DNA of 64,000 bases from Zantedeschia hybrid cultivar (Eukaryota > Streptophyta > Magnoliopsida > Alismatales > Araceae), in NCBI GenBank assembly GCA_030544215.1, contig JARZZO010000002.1, forward strand, positions 81,537,150-81,601,149, read 5' to 3'. Below, piece after piece: positions 48,046-58,976 of this stretch. Under the pieces are notes generated by a model. The model ran no database searches. It was not told the DNA's origin and saw only the letters and a list, made by a program, of their open reading frames with translations. A program made the translations under genes and the position numbers. The first letter of the stretch is position 1; each line of letters begins with the position of its first letter.

Positions 48046-51000
48046 TAGAGGAGCAAGGTTAAGAAACCCGGGATCGGGTCTCGGATCGGTCGGTCCCAAA
48101 CCGATCGGATCGGCCGATTCCGATCCGAGTCAGTCCGATCCCGGCCGATCCTGGCTGAGTCAGGCTCGGCTGGTTCGGATAGCAGAAAAAAATAGAAAAA
48201 AATATGAAAAAATGTGGAAAAAATATAAAACACAAGTATAATGCATAATTGTGTTGAAATACATTGATTTGAAGTACATAAGATGTTGTTGGACAAAAAA
48301 ACCTTGAATAAACTTACATATATGATTATGAACTTACATTTATTCCAAACGTACATTATACTGAATGAACATATGGCTAACATACTCAGCCCATGACATA
48401 TAGTTCTGGTAGTATTGTTCATACTGCATCACATACCGGCTATAGTCATCCGTATTGGTATAAATGACTGAAAATTGTGGATATTCTAGACAACCCCCTG
48501 AATAGTCGGATGTATCAGAATGTTGAGGAGGGTAAACTACATATCCAGTAGGCTGACTATATGATGATGCATCTGATAGTTGCTCCTGATATTCCTGAGG
48601 AGCTTTACCTTTGTCCTTCCTCCTTGATCTGCTGAATGTTTGAATGGAAGATTCTTCACGTCCTCCTCTGCTACTATGATGTTCATCTTGGGTAGCATGT
48701 GTGAATTCTTCTTCTCCAGTGAATTGAATTGGTGGAGCTGGGGCTGGGGCACTGGTAGCATCTCCGCCATCCTCAGAACTGTCAGAGCTTGTCTTTGATG
48801 TCGAGTCATTTGAGGTTTGATATTGGACCTCATCACTTGGTTCTGGCGTTTCATCATCTTCCTCGATAGTCTCCAGATCAGCAATTTGAATTCCAGTACC
48901 ACTCTTCCTTTTGCTTGGTACTTGTTTTTTGCTCTTCTTCTGACGTTTTGGAGAAGGAGGTTGAAAATCAGTAAGTAATGGAACATTATCTAACTCACCT
49001 TCCGCCCATTCCCGATCATTTGGGTTGAATTCAGGCTCATTTGAGGTGCTTGCATCAACCCATGCATTTAGTGGATGTTGCTCCTCGAACAGCTCATCCA
49101 AGTCTATGGGTTCTTCTGCATGCGTCGTCTCTGTGGCTTGTCCGGAAATTCTCTCTTTCTCAAGCCTTTGAAGGTTCCTTATGAGCTCCAGATTCTTTAG
49201 CTTCAACCTCATGTTATAATGACAGAATACTAGCTTCTCTAGACGGTTCGACTTCAATCTATTCCTTTGCTTGGTGTGAATCAAGCCAAAGGTGCTCCAG
49301 TTTCTCTCACAGCCTGATGAAGAGGTTGTTTGACTTAAGATCCGAATTGCAACATAGGCTAGATCTTCATACCCATATGTTTTTTCATGATCTAGCCACC
49401 AGTCAGCTGTAAATAGAAAATTGGCCATGTCAACAATGTGCAAGTTATAATTAAAATTTAAGTAGAACATCTAGTTAATAATTTTCAAACTTGGACTCAA
49501 AATTTTGGCAGCTCTTTGAGCAGTACTTGTCCCAAAGTGGTATAACATCATTCTGTAATCATGCATTTGCTTGCATGCCAATATTGCTCTGTCCTCATCT
49601 GCAAGCATACGCTTAATAACAGACTTAGTCCCCATCAACACTTCCGAACAACTATCATAGCTATCCTTCTTCCCATCAGTTCTAAACATGTACTGAGGGT
49701 TGAAAAAATAATCTAAATAAATAAGTCGAAGTTAGTTATTACTTAAGAAAAATGTGTATACAAATAATACATATAGAAAGTTAGTAGCTTACCAGCTACA
49801 TGAAGATCGTGATGTAAAGTGTGTTCCCAACGTCTGTCTATTATGTCCCACCACTTCACAAAGGTTGTTAGGTTGTTCAGTTGAATGAGTTCCTTAGCTC
49901 TGTCCATAGTTTCATATAAAAAACCCATATCCGATCTTCTTTCTCTATCACAAGATCGCAAGACACGGACAAGCGGTTCTACAACATTTAACACCGCTTG
50001 CACCCCCCTCCAGAAGGGTATAGACTGAATTAGATCAGCCACTTTCTTACATTTCTCTCTGACCTTAGTTGGTACATGTCGCAATATGTGATTCTCCCAA
50101 TCTTCCGATGCCACCATCCTAATCAAGTTGTTCTTTTGTTGACTTAAACTATCTATAGAGATATATTGAGATGCAAACCTGGTGGCTCCCGGACGAAGTA
50201 ACTATCTTCCATGAGTATGTGTGCGCATGATATCCAGAATGTTGTTGTGATTGTAGATGAATGTGGTGATAAATCGACCACTCTTGACCACTCCATCTAC
50301 CATCGGATCAGAGCAAATGTCTTCCAACATCAAGTCAATACAATGAGCAGAACAGGAAACCCAGTATAAATGTTCTATCTTCTGCATCAACATTTGTCCA
50401 GCTAACTTGAACGCCGCTGCATTGTCCGTAACCACTTGGACAATCCTTTTTTCGTCCACTTCTTCCACCATTTGATCCATTAATTCACACAGGTACTGGG
50501 CATTCTTTATTTTTCCAGATGCATCAATAGACTTCCAAAATACGATTCCAGCTTTACAGTAAATTAAGAAGTTGATCATACTTCTTCTTGTTATCCCTGT
50601 AAAATTCCAAACGTTATAAGAAATCAGAAAGAGACCCATTCTGATTAAGAAAAAATGAAGATAAGATAAGAAACTGAATATAAGATTTATGTACCTGTCC
50701 ATCCATCGCACATTAAAGTGCATCCATACTCATCCCAGATCCTTTCAAATGATTTAATGTATGTTCGGATGTCATCAACTTCCATATCCAAGTACTTGTT
50801 GTATATCTCATATGGAGAAGGTCCTTCAACCCCTTTGCCAACTTCTTGTATGGTCTCGATCATGGACTCATAATATGGCCCCTTGGCCGCATTAGCAGGG
50901 ATACTGTTATAGAAAAACCACCTAGATGTAGCTCTCCCTATCTTCTCCTTACAAAGTTTTAAGTTCTTGAATGCAGCACTAATAGAAGGTTGTTTATCCC

Positions 51001-52149
51001 TCTTCTTGGTGAGCAAGGGATCTATTGGACCTACTCTAGGATCTGCAGCTCTAGTGAACTCCTGAGGCAGCTCCTCGCATACATTAGTGCTCATGCCGGC
51101 GCTAGTGCTCCCTTGTGCAGAAGGTGTGGAGCCACTTCCTTGTCCTCCGTATCTTCCAGTGTGCCGAAATAAGTCCTCATCTGCAAAGGACCGCCGACTT
51201 GCTTCCATTGCACGTCGCAATTCAGCTTTAAATGTAAAAGAAAAAAAAATTAATCTACTATAACTATTTGTCTGAAAACGTTAAGTGAAGAACATGAAAA
51301 TAAGTTAAATAAGAAACTTACTTGTATCCCAATCATCAACATTTATAGGTTGATTACTTCCACCAAGCCGGACTCCAGCATCAGACCTTCGCGCTGGTTC
51401 AGTCAATTCCTCTCGAATTTCCTATCTTCTTCTGGCAGTACTTGCTTTGCTTGATTCCTTCTCCTTCATGTAAGTTTGAAATTGGATCCTAACCTCTGAA
51501 GGAACTCGAGCACATGCTGCAACTTCACATTTTATTCCAGCAAGATGTTGTTTGAATCGGTAGACCCCGCCAGAGACAACCCGGTTGCAATATTTGCATT
51601 GTACATTTCTTTGGCCCATGTCCACCGGTGTGCAATGACCCCAAGCAGGGTCAGCACTAGGAGGATTCCCAGATGACCGCTCAGCAGCACCTTGAGATGC
51701 CATTCCTTCACAGCACAAGAAGATGAGAGATCGCGGAGCTTGTAGCGGAGCTTGTAGTAGATTAGAAGTGACCTCGTGGGAGAGATGGAGAGAGAATTCT
51801 ATGAGGGAGAGAGAGCAAGAATGTTAGGAGGCTCAAAGGGCAATTGTGGAGCCTTAGGAGGGCCTTGGGGGGGTTTAAATAGACCCCCAAGGCCCAAACT
51901 AGCCGTTGCTGGCCGTTTGGGAACGGCCAGCAACGGCTAGTTTGACCCCCAACGGCTAGTCAAACTAGCCGTTGGGGGCCGGGCCGGGCCGATCCGAGCC
52001 GACCCGATCCGGTCCCGGATCGTCCGATCCGGCTCGGACCGGCCGATCCGAGTCCTGGACTCGGCCAGGTTACTCGGGATCGGCACGGTCGGCCCAAAAC
52101 CTGTCCGACTCGGCCGATCCGAGCCGAGTTTTTGAACCTTGTAGAGGAG
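48046..52149 (-). mobile_element. hAT transposon (48054-52141) with 8-bp TSD
   Basis: A 4088-bp element with ends CAAGGTTAAGAAACCCGGG (left) and, reverse-complemented at the right, CAAGGTTCAAAAACTCGG. Target duplication TAGAGGAG is at 48046-48053 and 52142-52149. Eight bases is the hAT hallmark. Both subterminal regions (about 48060-48186 and 51975-52135) are GC-rich and packed with CCGATCCGAGCC/CGGATCGG words in both orientations, likely transposase-binding repeats. It encodes one transposase gene on the minus strand, now broken. Its insertion splits an exon of a PIG-F-like fragment. Confidence 0.93.
48340..51703 (-). pseudogene. hAT transposase (BED, DUF659, hAT dimerisation)
   Basis: Order from ATG 51703: a BED-type zinc finger (VQCKYCNRVVSGGVYRFKQH...C), then SAELRRAMEAS-type linker and the DUF659 domain (YDG-like GCTLMCDGWTG; VVTDNAAAFKLAGQML; CSAHCIDLMLEDI), WRG and FLYETMDRAKE segments, then the C-terminal hAT dimerisation block (DWWLDHEKTYGYEDLAYVAI, SSSGCERNWSTF, KQRNRLKSNRLEKLVFCHYN). 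A long acidic, Ser-rich tail follows, ending at 48340. Exons are joined by introns (e.g. near 51250-51325, 50600-50695, 49715-49790, 49407-49480). Two in-frame stops break it: TAG at 51422-51424 just after the BED domain and TAG at 50202-50204 in THGR*LLRPGATRF. It is probably immobile unless helped by another copy. Confidence 0.9.
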
Positions 52150-52241
52150 TAGAAGTGCCAGGCCAGCCAGTAGCCCGCCGCCAGGCCCAACGCGCAGAGC
52201 AAGTGGACTGCAAGGGCCGTGGAGGCCGCGATGGAGACGCC

Positions 52242-54040
52242 GGCCATCGTCTCCTCTTCCCGCTCGTCCTGGGGACGGAACAACAGCAACCGGGGGAGAA
52301 CTGGGAGGGTTCCTGAGCTCGATGTCTGCCATGAATGTCAGAGGGAAAGCCGGTCGCGCGAGCTTGTCTGAGACGAGAGGCATCGGAGGGGCTGGATTCG
52401 TTGCTGCCGACGAAGAAGGTGAGAGGGAGTCGAAGAAACCCTATTCGGAGCCAAGAAAAGGACGTGCACGGAAAACGGCGTGCAGGGTTATTGGGTGGAT
52501 GCCAAAATCAGGAAAACTGTGGGTCCAACGATTTGGTTTTCCTTTGAGCATAGATTCTTCGGGTGCCAAACAAGCCTCCTGGAAAACATTTTCAGGAAAA
52601 GTGTTTCCTACAGCCCTTTTTACAGGGTACCAAACGGACCCTTAGTCTCCATGGATTTGTTATCACTTATTTGTAGAATCCCAGTACAAAGATATATTAA
52701 AATGATATAGTTAGCAAGAGCATGAGAAATAGAAATGTGAGAAGATTTTGCTGTATGTTGTACATTCTTTTAGATGATTGCTTCTTGTGGTTTACTTGTT
52801 TGTATTTCTGTGCAATCACAAAGTGTGAAAAGATCATGCTTGTGTCCATGTGTCCCATTTATCAAAAAACGTCATGGTTGACACCTAGACTGTGGCTGTC
52901 TCCCACAATCATAGGGAAGAAATGACTTATGCAATTGAGCAACTAATACTTTGTCGATTCCATCGGGTTACCTCTTTTAGTGTAATGGATGATAAATTGT
53001 TGTCTTTTTCCCCCAGAATTCCTTAGATTCTTTTAATGTTCCTAAGATATGATACCCCCATTTATGGCGTAACCCATTGTCTGTTGAAAACTTGAAATGC
53101 ATGTTGATAGTTGGTAAAATGTTTTGTTTCTCATACCCAACAAATATTCTAAAGCATATTGTCTGTTCTATGATCTTCCTTTACTTTTAAGGACCATCTT
53201 GATTTTTCCTAAGGTAGGGCAGCCCATTTACGATATTGTCCCTTATATCTTAAGGTGCATTCTGAACGGGTGCTAAAGTGGTCTTACTGAAGAAATCATC
53301 CAAAGCCTGCTTCCACTCTTATTCCTTACATTGATCTTTACAAAGTTATGTTTGTTGGCTGCATTTATTTCCTTTCCCACTTCTCTTTTTTTGAAATATG
53401 GAAGATCCAAAGTGAGGGAATCCTACAAGGAGTACATTAAAAAGAGAACTTGAAAATTTATTGTTGAAAGGTATTCAAATAAGGTTTACCAGATCCACTT
53501 CTTTTCTGACAGGAGTGACAATTATTGGCATGAGCTTTTTTGGGGAATGTTCAATGTTTAGTGAAATCAATCTGATGGAATGGGCAAAGTTATTGGCTTT
53601 TATTAGTAAGAATTTGTAGGTTTTCTTGAGCCTTAGTCCACTCTAGTCTTGGCCATTTAATTCTTTTGTTATATGTTCCCTTTGAACAATTCTGAATCTG
53701 CTGTTCTTCTCACAAGCATATATGATAAGAACATTTTAAACTGCATTTTTTCCCAACAAGTCAATTCTGTGACATTTTCAGTTATACGTTATACCACGGT
53801 GTCCTCTAGACAGGTCAAATCTAAGTAATAATCTATTATACTTACTGGTTATGAGTTGGGATCTTAAAATAGTAATTTCTCTTGCTTATTCATAATTTTA
53901 GACAACAATTCATTATTTTGGATCATAATTTCCTTTGTATTGTATATTTGCTGTTCTTGTTTTCTTATACATGACTACACAAAAATTTGAGGATCTAATA
54001 TTCTGTTTGATCATTTTCTTTTCATTTCCTTTGTATGTAG
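52242..54040. other. Element edge and first-intron sequence
   Basis: 52250-52480 is GC-rich and would be the 5' flank of the PIG-F-like fragment. 52500-52641 is the right subterminal part of the PIF-like element. 52645-54040 is AT-rich with short chance frames and ends in a T-rich tract and acceptor (TTTGTATGTAG at 54030-54040) just before the coding exon. No other gene is seen. Confidence 0.6.
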
Positions 54041-54060
54041 GTTTAGCCACTTAGCCTGAA

Positions 54061-55388
54061 ATGGAGTTCTTCTTTGGAGGCATGCTGAATGAATCATTGT
54101 CATCCGGGAATATGTTCGCACATCGGGACATTCAAAGATGCCCATTTTTGAGAAACATTAATGAGCCAACTAATTTTTCTTTCTCCTCACCTCTCAATTT
54201 TCCTGAGCCAGTAAGTTCATTCTCTTCCTCTGCCTCAGTTCCCAGGCTAATTATTTTTCTGTGCTTATTTTTACTTAAAAACCTAAATTTGTATTACAGG
54301 TACGAGGTGTTAAGGGTCCAATCTTTGAGGATGGACCCAATTTTGAGACGGCATTTAAACTTTTCCATGGGAAGGATGGAGTTGTCCCGCTCTCTGGGAG
54401 ATCTTTTTTTCATGAGGAGAATCCTGAACCAAAGCCTGTGCTCCAGTTCAATCCTTTAGCTGCAAAGGCTGCCACCATCAGTCTTTCTGGAATTGGACCA
54501 GGAGGTCCTTTCAGTTTCGATGCATTCTCTAACAAGTGGAAGCAACAGAAAAAGAACATCTCCAAGAAGGATACTTCATCTCAGGTAACTTCTCTGGCAA
54601 TACTCCTTTGCTACCTATCATTCATATGAAATATGAAACCCTTTGGTATTTATAAAATATGACATCAAACAGGTTATATTATGATTCAGCATTTCATCTA
54701 TTTGCCTAAGATTGAATTGTGATCAACACTTTTTTGATCTGTTGTTTGTCCCAATTGTGACCAGGGACGAGGTGGTAATTCACATGAAGCTGCAAGCAAT
54801 GAGTGGCTGGAGACAGGCCAGTGTCCAATTGCGAAGTCATACAGGGCAGTCAGCGGTGTCCTACCCCTTGTTGCGAAGGCTCTACAGCCACCACCAGGCC
54901 TCAAGCTGAGATGCCCACCAGTCGTGGTAGCTGTCCGGGCAGCCCTTGCTCGGACAGCCTTCGTAAAGAACCTACGCCCACAGCCGCTGCCTGCGAAGAT
55001 GCTGGCAATAGCCTTGCTGGGAATGGCAGCCAATATTCCCTTGGGAATATGGAGGGAGCACACCCAGAAGTTCTCGCCCCAGTGGTTCATAGCTGTGCAT
55101 GCAGCAGTTCCATTCATAGCGATGCTTAGGAAGTCAGTTTTGATACCCAAGACTGCAATGGCTATCACTATTGCTGCTTCCATCCTGGGTCAAACAATTG
55201 GATCCAGGGCTGAGCGGCTCCGATTAAAGGCCATTTGTTGCAACGTGGCAGCTCCAGCCACCAGCAGCACCGTCATCACTCTTGAGAAGGATGGTCGATG
55301 TGGTGGAGAAACATCATGGGATTCCCTTCCATCGAAGGGAACAACAGCAGTCCCAGCTCCATCTGCTTCTGCAAATGTGTGCTTCTGA
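54061..55388 (+). CDS. Conserved plant protein of unknown function
   Basis: Three coding exons: 54061-54210, 54300-54584 and 54765-55388, all GT-AG, phase 0, giving 352 residues. The exon containing the ATG starts at the acceptor 54040/54041. The protein is Ser/Phe-rich at its N-terminus (MEFFFGGMLNESL), then has a conserved-looking block RGVKGPIFEDGPNFETAFKL, FHGKDGVVPLSG and FNPLAAKAATISLSGIGPGG, a basic stretch KWKQQKKNISKK, then WLETGQCPIAKSYRAVSGVL. Three hydrophobic segments at about residues 224-242, 252-266 and 275-291 are followed by SRAERLRLK, suggesting membrane association. I recognise it as a family widespread in plants but know no function. It is probably expressed from an upstream 5'UTR exon near 44.7 kb. 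No lesions are seen. Confidence 0.85.
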
Positions 55389-56100
55389 TGAAGGTCTGGG
55401 CTTGTTATCTATCCGTCTTGTGTGTTTTTAAGTCTATATAAAGAAAACATTGCAGCAATTCACATGTCGTGCTGTTCTTGTTTGGCGAGCATTTTAGACA
55501 CACTCCCCGTTCCCCAATGTTGTCACCGCACACTCCCCATTCCCAGCGTTGTCGCCGCATTAGTATGGTTGGGGAGATGGAAATAAGGTTAAAAAGAAGC
55601 GAGAAAAGAACTGTATGTCATTTGCAACTTATATAGACTAGTTGTGATTTGAGGGATAACTTATTTTCAATTTTACTTAATATTTGTTTGGTTGTTTGTA
55701 AAATAAAACAGGAAGGATGTTTCAATCTTCTTATTTTGGTTTACCGTGGATCTTTGCCTTAAATCAAAATAAGGGAATTGTACTGTCCAGTGTGAAGACA
55801 AGATCCATACAAGATTTTACTTTGCTTTGTTTGACATCATTCTAAACAATTGAAAACACCGTACAACAAAATATTTTTTTTTAAATTACACTGTTTTACG
55901 TTAAAACAAGCAACCCCTTACTGCTACTGGTTCAACGTATAGTAAATATAGTTATTAGTTGGTGCATGGCCGTTTGGTGGTGAATTAAGGAATACTGTTG
56001 AAGTAACGCGAGAGATATCACAAGGCATGTTCGAGATAGCCACGGTATAGAAATGGAAATAAGTCCCCACCAACTATTGGGTCTGTCTGTGCTTGACGAG

Positions 56101-56360
56101 TCTAGGTTTATTTTGTGGATGTAGTATTTTGGATTTTTTTTTATTTCAGATCTCTTATTTCAGGAACAAGAAGAATTTATTTTGGGTGAAATAAGTAGTT
56201 CTACAGAATAAATAATTTTTATTTTTAGGTAAAATGATTTATTTAACTTATTTTAAGAGTAACATGTCCACGTCAAAAATAATTCTTTCGTGCTTCCAAA
56301 ATGAATAAGTCGCATAATTTATCATGTTCGACCCTTACCCTGCAAACAAATCGATCTTAA
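56101..56360. mobile_element. Relative of the 42646 Tourist-like MITE
   Basis: Shares 'ttttgtggatgt.gtatt.tggattttttttt..g.atctcttatt.caggaacaagaagaatt..ttttgggtg' and the following 'aataa.tagttc..cagaataaataatttttat' with 42646-42912. Its own ends are eroded. Confidence 0.65.
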
Positions 56361-57986
56361 AGATATTGTCTAAACTTATCAATCGGTGCGTTGTGGTGTT
56401 AGCCGCTTTTGTGGACGGATGTGCTCAAGAGTTTGGTGGAGGCGTATGAATTCGGTGGAGGACTCGTCGTCGCAGAGAAAAGTTTGTGATCAGAGATTGA
56501 GTAGTTGTGCTTATCCCTACACAACACGGCGTTTCAATTCTTGTTCCATTCTGAGCCTCTTTCATGTCAGCTAGGATGAAAGCATTTTGGCTTCTTCTTT
56601 GTGTGAATCAGCTGTATGCTGTAGAACATTCTAGGTCCAATTTGTTTTTTCTTTTATGTCTTCCGGTTGGAGGCAAGCCACACTATCAAACTACCATTTA
56701 GTTGGTAATTGTTTCGATGCAAAATTATGTAAATTGCTGGTTTCAAAATTACCAATTTAAGACTATTGAAATTTTATAGTTTTAAATCAGAAAGCATTCG
56801 TTTGGTTGCTTGTAAAATAAAACAACAGAATGTTTAAATCTTTTTGTTTTGGTCTACTATGGATTTTCCCTAGAAACTAGATAAAAGAAGTGGGCTGCCA
56901 AGTGGACAGATAAGACTCAGACATAATTTTATTTTAATTATACTAAATATCTGAAAATACTGTAAAATAATTTTTATATTATTTTATTTTATGTCGAAAC
57001 AAACAACTTTTAGTGCACATAACCTTGATATTAATTATCTGCGTGACTGATAATATTTAGCGGGATAACGGCTCTGAAAAATAGGAGAGGAAAACTTACT
57101 GTCCAGAAAAAGTTACTTTCTTAGAATTAGAGATTTAGGAAAACAAATGGCTTGGATAACTTTTTGTTTCTTATGTTGAAAAATTATTCTGAGACTTTTC
57201 TGCCTTTAGATTTCGGAAAACTTTTCTCGGGAAAAAAAAATGAAATTCTCTCTCACAATGTGTAGGCATTTCTCCTCTTAATAATAGTTGAGATTTGGCA
57301 TTAACCTATATAAGATTTGACTTTTCTTAATAATTCTTAACCAAGAAATATTTTCCTTTTCTAGCAATGACTTCTTGTCTAAAAAGAAAATTTGGCATTG
57401 ACCTGTATAAAATTTGACTTTTGCTAATAATTCTTAACCACAAAATATTTTCTATTTCTTGAAGTGTTTTTTAGCCTAAGAAGAAGATTTCTTCCTTTGT
57501 CCGATGAATAAAAAGCTTTCATAAACACCTAGTGTTGATACATATCTTAAAATTTAATTTTAATAACAGTTTTAATTTTGAACTGTTAGTTTACGAATGT
57601 TTAACCTCTTGAAGGCTGTTTAGGCAATTCCATTTTCTAGATAAATAATACTTGTTGGTTGAGTCATTTAACAATGCCTATTTACGTTGGTCCAAGTAAG
57701 CATGAGTAGATGATTAGGTCAATTTTTCACAGATAAATATTATTGTGTCTGACAGGTATTTAATGCATATGTAGATTTGTGGGCGTGACAGATGTTACAT
57801 AGAGATGACATATATCACTTGTCTTTAAGAGGAAGACTGGAAGAGGAGTGACATGTGAAACATGTTCTCCACCTCTTTTCAACCCTTAATAATCGACTCT
57901 TTTTGGCCTTAGTTATTAGAGCATAGGGGAGGAGCGGGTCCGCGAGGACCTTTGATGAAGACCTTCTTCACAGCGCTTCTTCTTAA

Positions 57987-58281
57987 GGGTTGTTTGTTTA
58001 AGCGTAAAACAGCGTAGTTTGAAACAATTATTTGGGATGAGGTAAAATAATGTAAAGTAAAATATTGTCTGGGTCTCGTCTGTCCACTTGACAACCTAAT
58101 TCTCTTATTTTGATTTATAACAAAAGTCCACTGTAAACCAAAACAAGAAGATTGAAACATCTCTCTTGTTTTATTTTACAAACAAACATCTTCTGATTCT
58201 AAAACAATAAAATTTCACTTGTTTTAAAACTAGTGATTTTGAAACTGGTCTTTTACAAAGTTTTATATTAAAACAAACAAC
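57987..58281. mobile_element. MITE with GGGTTGTTTGTTT ends
   Basis: Left GGGTTGTTTGTTTAAGCG and right (reverse complement) GGGTTGTTTGTTTTAATA, about 295 bp, AT-rich, non-coding. A 3-4 bp target duplication is not clear (TTAA-like on the left, GTTAA on the right). Confidence 0.65.
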
Positions 58282-58976
58282 CCGTTAACGTACGTTTAAT
58301 GGACTAAACCGTTTTACCGTACCTTCAATATCCATTACCATATTGTACATATATGAATAGCGATTTGACTATGCCATCTATTATGATTGCATCCATTAAG
58401 TTTTCAATTTTGACTACTATATATGTTCAATAACATGCCAAAATATTAATGACCGAATTCGTTATCACTAATCACCATTTGCCGAGGATTATTGGTTACC
58501 ATTTGCTTACCTAATGGAGATGGGGGGGGTGAGAGTTGAAAAGAAAAAAACAGTTTTACACAATACATCTAGGATAATTAGATTGAGATCATGTGGACTT
58601 ATTTCGTGGACCCTTTCCAAGGCCCTAAAATCACATTGGAGGGAAAATGAGATTTTAGGACTTGAGGAAGGATCCACTCCACTAGTGATCTCAATCCAGT
58701 CCAGAATAATTTTTACCGTTAAAAGCCAAAATTTATTGTCCCAAAACCCTGAAGTTTGGAAAAGGAAGTCTGCCCCATCCCCTCGAAGATTTTCTCATTT
58801 CTCCTCCTCTCAAAAGGCCAAAAAGGGACATGTACAACACAATAACGAGAGAGAAGAAAAGACAGAAGACTCCCCCAGTCCCCTCCTTCGCTGGCGGTTA
58901 TCTCAACAACAAGTGGCCGTGCGTTGCCTTGTTCACTCTGCACGAAGTTTCACTTTCCCCACATCATCTCCACTCC

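Larger units (their letters stand above)
47707..52247 (-). pseudogene. PIG-F-like gene fragment, exons 1-3
   Basis: PIG-F is an ER membrane protein needed to add ethanolamine phosphate to GPI anchors. Exon 1 starts ATG 52247 (MAGVSIAASTALAVHLLCAL...) and reaches WHFYSST at 52142, where a hAT element interrupts it. It resumes at 48045 with LVTDPVRVLRLLL, donor after 48005. Exon 2 is 47853-47918 (AVESPVVIVAYSLVRSNRGQ then TS) and exon 3 is 47707-47749 (FSKAVGRGLLGLPI plus one base). All borders are GT-AG and phases agree. Motif order (HLxCALGLA, YSSxLVxDP, RLL, ESPVVIVAYS, AVGRGLLGLP) matches the N-terminal third of plant PIG-F. The remaining two thirds (several membrane helices) are not found to the left. 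It lies wholly inside the PIF-like element, so it is probably a captured copy and not the working gene. Confidence 0.65.
45599..52641. mobile_element. PIF/Harbinger-like element carrying PIG-F exons
   Basis: Ends are inverted: left GGGTCCATTTGGTTGCACGT and right (reverse complement) GGGTCCGTTTGGTACCCTGT, 18 of the first 23 bases identical. TTA flanks both sides (45596-45598, 52642-52644), the usual Tourist/Harbinger target. Subterminal sequence on both sides shares CTTTTCCTGAAAA. The element is 7043 bp, or about 2.95 kb once the nested hAT and its duplication are removed. Inside lie antisense PIG-F-like exons. Weak minus-strand pieces (a spliceable start MDSAHSQETSSSKKR near 46970-47010) might be relics of the Myb-like accessory protein of this superfamily. 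No transposase is visible, so it is non-autonomous. The left end and capture are well supported; the superfamily rests on end sequence and TTA. Confidence 0.7.
55389..58976. other. Intergenic, MITE-rich, no gene
   Basis: Contains MITE-like copies at 56101-56360 and 57987-58280, plus further diverged relatives near 55670-55925 and 56685-56900 that share 'gtttgtaaaataaaaca...tcttcttattttggttta' words. 58514-58976 has open frames that are probably 5' leader and promoter of the next gene. No other coding sequence is recognised. Confidence 0.6.
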
